A stretch of 64,000 nucleotides of DNA from Orobanche coerulescens (Eukaryota > Streptophyta > Magnoliopsida > Lamiales > Orobanchaceae): contig CM065816.1 of NCBI GenBank assembly GCA_033398695.1, positions 130,359,358 to 130,423,357 on the forward strand. The letters are read 5' to 3'. Made by a program: the position numbers and the translations under genes. Below are positions 57,711-64,000 of this stretch, piece by piece (within the stretch, counting starts at the first letter, position 1; every line of letters starts with the position of its first letter). The notes beneath the pieces were generated by a model that saw only the letters and a list, made by a program, of their open reading frames with translations, made no database searches and was not told where the DNA came from.

Positions 57711-58635
57711 TGTTGTTGCCCGAAATATTATCCGGAGATAGATATTGCTGGAACGATCGAGCAACAGCAAATTATGAGAGCACGTCCGTGAGAATGGAAA
57801 TAACACAATATTTGCCGGGTTTGTTAGGTCCGGGCTTGAATGCTCTCGCGAGATGTTATTAATAAGAATACATTTGAGTACAAATATTAATGTAAGAATG
57901 CGATTACAATGAGTGTAAAAGATTCTATGTGTCTAGCTGTTGAGTGCTTGCCGGAAGAACTAGAGTTGCTCTAAGTTCTTGAACTGCTGGGAGTTCTGGT
58001 TTCCTTCTCTACCGACCGTATTTCAGTTAAGAGGTGCTGAGAGAGAAAAGCCGAGATATAGCTGTAAGAGAAGCCAGACCCAAAAGCCAGAGAGCTTTCC
58101 AAGTGTAGGAAGCCTTCTATTTATAGGACTGGCCACTAGCGGGCGATCGCCTTCCTTGTAATATAATAAGGGGCGATCGTCTTATAGCACATGGTTTATG
58201 CCTTGAAGTCATGAGCTGCTTGCGGCCACATGTGATCAATGAGGAGCTCGCACGCGTCTGATTCTTTGTCCGGGCGGTCCCACTTGCACCTTTCGGCGGG
58301 TCTGGAGGTATGTGGGATTGGCGACAGGCAGTGGTCAATGATCCATGTCCTGCAGCGCTTTTTCCGGATCTGCACATGTGGGTCTCTGTACGAGCTTCGT
58401 CTTTTTCCGACTGGACATGCTGGCTTTGCGTGGCGAGAGGCGGTTGTCATTGGCCGAGCACCAGAGTCGATCGCCGAGTGCCAAGAGACGATCGCCTTGA
58501 ATGTCGATCGCTCGGCACTGGGTCTTGACCTGGGACCCGAGATCGGCCAATTCTGCTTTGGTCTACTTGGCTCTGGCTCGATCGCCTGTCGTCCGTGCCG
58601 ATCGGCTGTCGAGTTGTATAATTCTCGACACAACA
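57711..58635 (-). mobile_element. Tat-like element 3' LTR
   Basis: TGTTGTTGCC at 57711 to GACACAACA at 58635, 925 bp. The minus-strand purine tract GCAAGCTGGGGGGCAAT (58652-58636) abuts it. Minus-strand TATAAATA box at 58125-58118. Upstream of it are CGATCG palindromes (58139, 58171 and beyond). Several long open frames on both strands between 58190 and 58900 result from the GC-rich repeats and are not credible genes. Confidence 0.72.
58135..58610 (-). promoter_or_regulatory. U3 set of GGCGATCGCC palindromes
   Basis: GGGCGATCGCC (58140), GGGCGATCGTC (58171), GTCGATCGCC (58463), GACGATCGCC (58487), GTCGATCGCT (58503), CTCGATCGCC (58576) and GCCGATCGGC (58597) lie upstream of the TATA box on the minus strand. 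The first two sit within 60 bases of it, the rest are spread over the distal U3. Confidence 0.65.
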
Positions 58636-58954
58636 ATTGCCCCCCAGCTTGCTCTGATGTTGAAGACACGGGGTGAGGTGGTTCTTGCTGGCGATCGTGT
58701 AGGATGAAGACGGGCGATCCGTTGAGCGGACTTTGGTCTCGGACTTGGGTGATCTGATCGATTGGCGAGCTATCTTTGGTCTTGTACCTGCAATAAACAA
58801 TTTTGCCGATCCCTCGTAGAAACTTGATAGCTTCGTCGTTGAGAAACTGTCCACAGTCACGGAGTTCGATGGACCGACTCCATGACCATGTCTTGTGCAC
58901 GAGCGACCTTGTCTGTCTCGTGACTCATTTTATTGTGAGGGTCCTCCATTAGGC

Positions 58955-59400
58955 TGCGCCTCGCCTCGTATTTAAACGAAGGGCATGCGGTCTTTGTTTG
59001 GAGGAGTCCTTGCGTGCGGCGTCGTCGGATTAATCGACTCCACGTCCGCGGCTTGTTAGCTCTTTTATACCTCGGATCGTCATGTTGGATGTCAATCCTC
59101 GATGGTATACGTTGAGACGGGGTAGGGACGCGTCGCATTGTCCGGGTTCACCAAGTTAGATGATGAACCTTTGAGGGCGGGCGAGCGTGTACATTGATTA
59201 GCTTGGAGGGTCCTTCGGCTACGCCCGCCTCGTATTTAAACGAAGGGCGAGCGATCTCAGCCCAAAGGAACCTTGCATGGCCTAAGCAGTCGGTTCCATC
59301 GACCACCAAGACCATAGCTGCACTCTTCCACCTCGGATCGTCATGTTTAAATGCCGACCTTCGACGGTGTACGTTGTGCGGGGGAGGCGATCTCATGCCC
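58955..59400. repeat. Two-copy degenerate repeat, 264-bp spacing
   Basis: CCTCGTATTTAAACGAAGGG occurs at 58964 and 59228, and CCTCGGATCGTCATGTT at about 59072 and 59332, each followed by a TACGTTG word. It is an old tandem duplication in the noncoding stretch between the Tat-like LTR and gag (58653-59532), which holds no other recognisable feature. Confidence 0.7.
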
Positions 59401-59532
59401 TAGTACAACATGTTAGATGATGAACTGTAGATGGCGAGCGATTCCTCCAGTTTCAGAGATGTTTCTTGATAATGGCGATCGGGTTGGAAGACTGCTGATC
59501 GTCGTTCGGTCGCCGATCGCATTGCTCACAGA

Positions 59533-60662
59533 TTAAAAAGTAACCTTTGCCTGGCCAGAAAGTCTGCGGTTTTGGCGCGGAAGATCGCGTAGGTCGGGGG
59601 GGAGGTCCTTCGTAAGATGCCTGAACATAGGCGAAAGACCATGGAATCCCCTTAGGACCGAGTATAGGGCGATCTCGTCGCTTATGGGCTCGCCATCGAG
59701 GATGATCTCATCTACCCGGTCGATGTAGTCTGTGTCGGACTCTTCTTCCCCTTGCCTGATTTGCATCATGCGATGGGGACCTTCTGGCCGAGCGACCTTG
59801 GTGGTGAAGTACGCTATGAATTCGTTCGCCAGTTGGTCAAAGGAATTGATGGATCGCGGCGGTAGTGAGATGTACCATCTATGGGCCAGGTCGCCCAGCG
59901 TTAGCAGGAACATTCGGCACCTGGTCGCGTCGGATGCCCCACACCCAGTCATGTAGATCCGGAACTTGCTCATGTGAGTCTTGGGATCCGACCTTCCCTC
60001 GTACAGAGGTGTTTGCGGAGGAGCGATCTTACGCTGCACGGGGGCGAGCTTGATGTGGATCGCGAGTGGCTCGCTCGGCCCGGCGATCTCTCTCTTGGCG
60101 CTTGCCTCAGATTCTAAGAGCACCTTCATGTCATCGAGCTGGCGTTGCATTGCAGCCATCGCTGTAGCTTGATCGCTCGTGGCTCGGCTTTCAGAACGGG
60201 ATCCGAGGCGACCGTGTACCGATCTCCTAACTCCGCGGTCGCCGAACTTGGTTCTTCGGCGAGGAGGAGCTAGATGGATGGCCTGTCTTTTGGGAGTCGG
60301 ATACGCCGAACTCCTTGTGACGGACTCGAGCTCCGTCATCTCGTGGCTGGGGCCAGACTGCCCCGGTCGCCATGATGGGTCGCTTCCGAGGCAATTGAAG
60401 ATGGAGGTGTCCCGCCTTTCGAGCGCCTCTTCTTGCGAATCAGGGACTCCTGGCGATCGCTCAGTCAGTAGCCCCTTGAACTTCCTTTTGCTCACGCGGC
60501 GGATGGCCGAGGGGGTTATAGTAGGCGGCGCGTCGAAAGCTCTCTGTCGCTCCCGTAGGATGGCCAGGGCTCCTTCGATCTGTTCCGCGGTTTGGAACTG
60601 ATCGAGCGAGAGGCTTGGGCTGTCTTTCGGGAGCGGGATCGAGAGTCTCGGACCGCGGCGGC
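59533..60662 (-). CDS. Tat-like gag (5' truncated)
   Basis: One open frame on the minus strand with the Retrotrans_gag domain near its C-terminal half: PQTPLYEGRSDPKTHMSKFR, CGASDATRCRMFLLTLGDLA, RWYISLPPRSINSFDQLANE, YFTTKVARPEGPHRMMQIRQ, then EESDTDYIDRVDEIIL. The N-terminal part is charged and Arg/Pro-rich with a short coiled coil (AAMQRQLDDMKVLLESEASA). Domain type and motif spelling fit the Tat/Retand group. The frame formally opens at 60750, but everything beyond 60662 is copia LTR, so the true start is lost. The stop at 59533 comes soon after the domain, and no protease or pol follows. Confidence 0.85.
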
Positions 60663-61520
60663 TGTTAGGAGTATGCCCTCGAATGCCACTCAGAGGATGT
60701 TGAGTGAGGGCATTGTACTTGTTATTATGTAAATCATCAATGTAAGGCAATGGATGTTTCTTTATTTACTAGAAGTTACTGGCATTCCTAACTCGTAAAT
60801 ATATATGTAGAAACTAGTCCGTGTATTTGAGAGAAAAACGTTCCACTCCTTGTTTGGATAAGGGGGTCGGCACTGGAAAGGTTTATAGCTCAAATACTTA
60901 ATCATTCGCAAGTCGATGAAACTTGACTGGGCGTTAAGTTTATGTGAAGACTTGTATGACATGTTCTTTGACAAGGAGAGTGCCTGTCGAACACTAATGG
61001 TTAGTGGGAGCACATGTTATAGGTATGCTAATTAGATTAGTATACTCTAACCGACTCACCCTCGATTCGTCACACGGATTTCACTCCGGGACAGTCAATG
61101 ATGGAATCGAAAGGTTGTGATAGGTATTCGTGAACCTTCGACTTGAGGATTTAGTAGGGATGTGCTTGTGACGTCAAGATTTTCATTAGAGTAGTTCGAC
61201 CCTATAAACCGGAAGGCGGGGGTCAACCTCGACGTGCATCTTGATGGGCAAGTAGCAGGTCCTACTGAATACCAAGATAGAATTCTTTCTCCTGTTAGTG
61301 AACGGGTTATATGTCCTATGCGGTTATTAGCAGATGAGATCATAAGTCTTTGGCCAAAGCATTGGAGCTAGCTGTATTAGATACACGAGAGCTCGATGAT
61401 CCCGATTTGCATTAACGCATGCATAGCGTCAAGTACAGATGGGGTTTGACTGACCGTGACCCTATAACTTGATCGGGACGTTTGAAAGAAGGGTTTATAC
61501 GTATACTGTTATTCACGACA
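60663..61520 (+). mobile_element. Copia-type LTR, probably solo
   Basis: TGTTAGGAGTATGCCC at 60663, a common start of plant copia LTRs, to ATTCACGACA at 61520, 858 bp. No primer-binding site or gene follows; the next base begins an integrase fragment. Flanking 5-mers do not match, so one end has been rearranged. No gene inside. Confidence 0.6.
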
Positions 61521-61810
61521 TAAAGGACCCCTCAGGAGAATGGTGTTGCTGAAAGAAGGAATAGAACCTTGAAGGAAGCTGCCAGGTCCATGATTTCATA
61601 AGCTGACCTGCCCAAGAGGTTCTGTGCTGAAGCTGTCAATGCATCATGTCACACTCAGAACAGGAGTATGATAGTAGGGATATATGGCAAAACTCCCTAT
61701 GAGGTTTGGAATGGCAGAACACCAACTGTTGCATATTTTTATATTTTTGGTTGTAAGTGTTTCATCCACAACAACGGTAAAACCCAACTAAATGCCTTTG
61801 ATGCTAAAAC
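61521..61810 (+). pseudogene. Sirevirus-like integrase fragment (right half of copia-4)
   Basis: Resumes the domain broken off at 26340: ENGVAERRNRTLKEAARSMI (catalytic Glu), a stop replacing one residue (TAA near 61598), then KRFCAEAVNASCHTQNRSMI, YGKTPYEVWNGRTPTVAYFY and FGCKCFIHNNGKTQLNAFDA. Compared with copia-2 about 70 bases are missing between the two halves. It ends at 61810 where LTR-D starts. Confidence 0.85.
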
Positions 61811-62059
61811 TGTAATATCCGCAATTTCGAATTTCGGTAATTTTCTTTTTTTGGTGTATTTCTCGAGCGTAGTGACCCTCGTGTACCTTTCAGTATGTCC
61901 TTCCTGTCAACTGTTGAACTGTATTCTCGTTATTGTTGTGCGGAACCGCCGTTTCGGGGTTGCCGTGGATCCATTTCGTGTTATTGGTTCCCAAATATTG
62001 ATTCCTATCATTTTATTCTCTTTCCGGATCATTTTTATCATGTTGGGACCCAAAAGGGG

Positions 62060-62330
62060 GTGTGGGCCGCGGCACAAGATGTGTGTGCCGCGGCACACAA
62101 ATTTCTTCAGTTGTTGGTCGAGCGGCGTCTTGTGCGCGGCACACCCATCCGATGCCGCGGCACACGGTGCCAAGTCGGCCGCGGCACACTCGTGTGACAT
62201 CTGCGACCAAAACTGGCTATGCAGGTGCCGCGGCACACGCAGCGCCGTAGCGGCACCGCCGAAACACAGGAGTAATTTTTGGCCTGTGCCGCGGCACACT
62301 TCGGCTGTGCCGCGGCACACAAAGCGGTCA
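62060..62330 (+). promoter_or_regulatory. U3 array of GTGCCGCGGCAC palindromes (LTR-D)
   Basis: Seven exact copies of GCCGCGGCAC (near 62068, 62088, 62153, 62180, 62226, 62288, 62310), most as GTGCCGCGGCAC(AC), plus a partial copy near 62136. The perfect 12-base palindrome contains CCGCGG. No clear TATA follows; CTTATTAG near 62347 is the only AT-rich candidate before a pyrimidine-rich stretch. Confidence 0.85.
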
Positions 62331-63309
62331 ACTGTGCAATCTCGTCCTTATTAGACGAGATCGGCCATTCTTCTCCTTCATTTCACCTGCGCGAGAGAGA
62401 GTGAGAGAGAGGGGGAGAGTTCCTCATCATTATCAATTGGGGGGTTGATTTTCATCATTCTTCTTCGGTTGTGAAGCCCGGACAATCAATCCAACGCGTG
62501 TTCTACGAATCTAAATACTTGAATCCTCAAGGTAATATTTCTTGAAACCCTCCCTTTTGGATAATTGGGGATTTTGGGGTTTTTGTCCGATTCTTTCCGT
62601 TTTGTTGATGGATTCTTGATGAATATGATTAATCTTGTTGATATCATTAATTTTCCTACGGATTCATGGCATATTTTCATAGTTTTGCGGAATCGAGAGG
62701 GTTTGGTTGTGGTCCGCCCTCGTTGTTATTTTGTGCGAATATACATGAATCGTAGGCGGGTTTTCGGGTGTATTCCATTTCCGTATTCGGCTAGAGTTGG
62801 TTGTAATTATGTTCTTCGGATCGTTAGGTTCGGTTCCGTTGATTCCTAGTGTTCGTCGATGATTATCCTTTCCGTTCGTTGTCGTCTTCCTTTCCGATGA
62901 CATCGGGCGTTTCGTAGCTTCCCGGTTGAGCCATGTTCGTCGGACTACTTGCGTGCCGATTTCGAGGCAAGTACCTTGTCCATACTATTCTTGTTTTGTG
63001 AATATGATAATTGGTGATCGTCTTTATATGTTTGTTTGATTGTTTGAAACGAGTTTTCAAAAGATTCGATTAGCCTGGTTAAAGGCTCTCTTTCAAAAGC
63101 AACGTGTGTTTTGTAATTGTGTGGGTTGTAAGTGACTACGTGGATATTTGGATATGTTTGGTGTTGATGTTGCGCTTGATAATACGTGTGTACGTATATT
63201 ATCTCTTTTCGGTGCGTTTTGGTTTGATGTGGTGTTGTGCTAAGTGTTTGATGCCTCTGGTAGAATTGTTTGGATATCCTTGTTGTGACGTGTTAATTGT
63301 GTGAATGTA

Positions 63310-63700
63310 TTTCGCTCACCTCGGGAGGGTCCGACGGGATCACGGAGGGAACCCAATGGTATAGCCCTGGATTCACGAGTGCGGTTGTTTGTTTTGTGAA
63401 TGTACTTGCTCACCTCGGGAGGGTTCGACGGGGCCACGGAGGGAATTCCAATGGTATAGCCCTGGATTCACGAGTAAAACTTCACGAGTGCGTGTGTATG
63501 TTTGGTGAATGTATTTGCTCACCTCGGGAGGGTTCGACGGGGCCACGGAGGGAATTCCAATGGTATAGCCCTGGATTCACGAGTAAAACTTCACGAATTG
63601 GTGTATATGATTTCGAAAACGCATTCAACTCACCTTGGGAGGGTCCGACGGGGCCACGAACGGAATCCAATGGTATAGCCCTGGATTCACGAGTTGATGT
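63310..63700 (+). repeat. Four R/U5 units with G-quadruplex motifs (LTR-D)
   Basis: CTCACCTCGGGAGGG or a variant recurs at 63315, 63409, 63518 and 63630 (spacing 94, 109, 111), each followed by GGTATAGCCCTGGATTCACG. Units 2 and 3 (63417-63443, 63526-63552) have four G-runs with loops of 1, 6 and 7 bases, a canonical quadruplex pattern. Unit 1 has one 8-base loop and unit 4 has lost the last run. Confidence 0.85.
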
Positions 63701-64000
63701 TGTATTTTTGGTGACCAAGGTTTACGTATCTTGGGCGATTATATTGTATTGATTTTATGTCCGCCGAGGACACGTGACGTGGGTTTTAACCGTGTGAACT
63801 GTTATCGGTTTTCTGTTTGCGAAAATAAAACCTTGGGCTGTGACCCTGTTGATTTTGGAAAGATTAGGATTTGAAAATCCTAAATTATTTTCTATTAAAA
63901 CTCTCGATGGTGTTTTAAACTGTTTTACAAATTGTTCCCCTTAATTGTGGCCTTTCGGGTTCGGAATGTTTTACCCAAACTCTTGCCTCGGGAAGTACTT

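Larger units (their letters stand above)
61811..64000 (+). mobile_element. LTR-D: gypsy LTR, runs off the window
   Basis: TGTAATATCCGC at 61811, the same start as the other chromovirus-like LTRs, inserted in the integrase fragment. U3 holds the GTGCCGCGGCAC array. After 62390 come a GAGAGA tract, a leader with AGGGTT-like words and the G-rich R/U5 repeats. The end is outside the window. Open frames near 61895-62330 are by-products of the GC-rich array. Confidence 0.8.

Noticed and set aside
58196..58900. 234-codon minus-strand frame and 145-codon plus-strand frame
   Set aside because: They overlap each other in a GC-rich LTR with CGATCG repeats, cross the LTR border and polypurine tract, and show no domain.
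61907..62331. Several overlapping GC-rich frames on both strands
   Set aside because: They are by-products of the GTGCCGCGGCAC array, which reads open in several frames.

Overview
The window is plant nuclear DNA from a repeat-rich region, most likely a dicot with a large genome (inferred from element types only). I found no host gene, rRNA, tRNA or CRISPR array. Almost every base can be placed in a stack of nested transposable elements: LTR retrotransposons of the Ty1/copia superfamily (Sirevirus-like and a second clade) and the Ty3/gypsy superfamily (chromovirus-like, Athila-like and Tat-like), a hAT-type MITE, a probable CACTA end, and several minisatellites that mostly lie inside LTRs. Names such as gypsy-A, copia-1 and LTR-E are labels used only here.

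Layout: (1) 1-1002, a CACTA-like end and a 100-bp tandem array. (2) 1003-3801 plus 25469-26015, a long minus-strand gypsy LTR (LTR-E) split by gypsy-A. (3) 3802-25468, gypsy-A, flanked by GTAAG/ATAAG. It carries copia-1 (7251-19085, perfect TATTT duplication, minus strand) and a solo LTR (20298-22538, perfect ACTGC duplication) that splits the gag zinc knuckle. (4) 26016-26340 and 61521-61810, two consecutive parts of one Sirevirus-like integrase, separated by 35 kb of other elements. (5) 26341-32679 and 50605-51137, copia-3 (minus), with a solo copia-1-family LTR in its 3' LTR. (6) 32680-50604, gypsy-B (plus), whose 5' LTR holds copia-2 (33441-45390, perfect GTGTT duplication). (7) 51138-57710, an Athila-like element (minus) with its reverse transcriptase and most of its integrase deleted, and a MITE in its protease gene. 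(8) 57711-60662, a gag-only Tat-like element (minus). (9) 60663-61520, a copia LTR. (10) 61811-64000, a gypsy LTR that runs off the window.

No element keeps an intact pol, so none looks autonomous as read. Part of the damage in copia-2 may not be biological: its LTR pair and some coding stretches differ mainly at CAG/CTG triplets, which looks like consensus error at CHG-methylated sites.

The most interesting signals are three. (a) Nearly every LTR family carries its own short palindromic motif, usually as an array, directly upstream of its TATA box, with a different motif per family (TAGCGCACGCTA, TTACGGCCGTAA, GTGCCGCGGCAC, TAACGTACGTTA, GGCGATCGCC, GTATTTAAATAC). (b) The two Sirevirus-like copia elements and the Athila-like gypsy element all carry an extra gene 3' of pol, and the three products appear to share one domain. 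(c) In both copia elements that gene has its own TATA box, a conserved TTTACGCTTTC about 30 bases downstream of it, and a pyrimidine-CAG just before the ATG, which together look like an independent promoter and/or splice acceptor.
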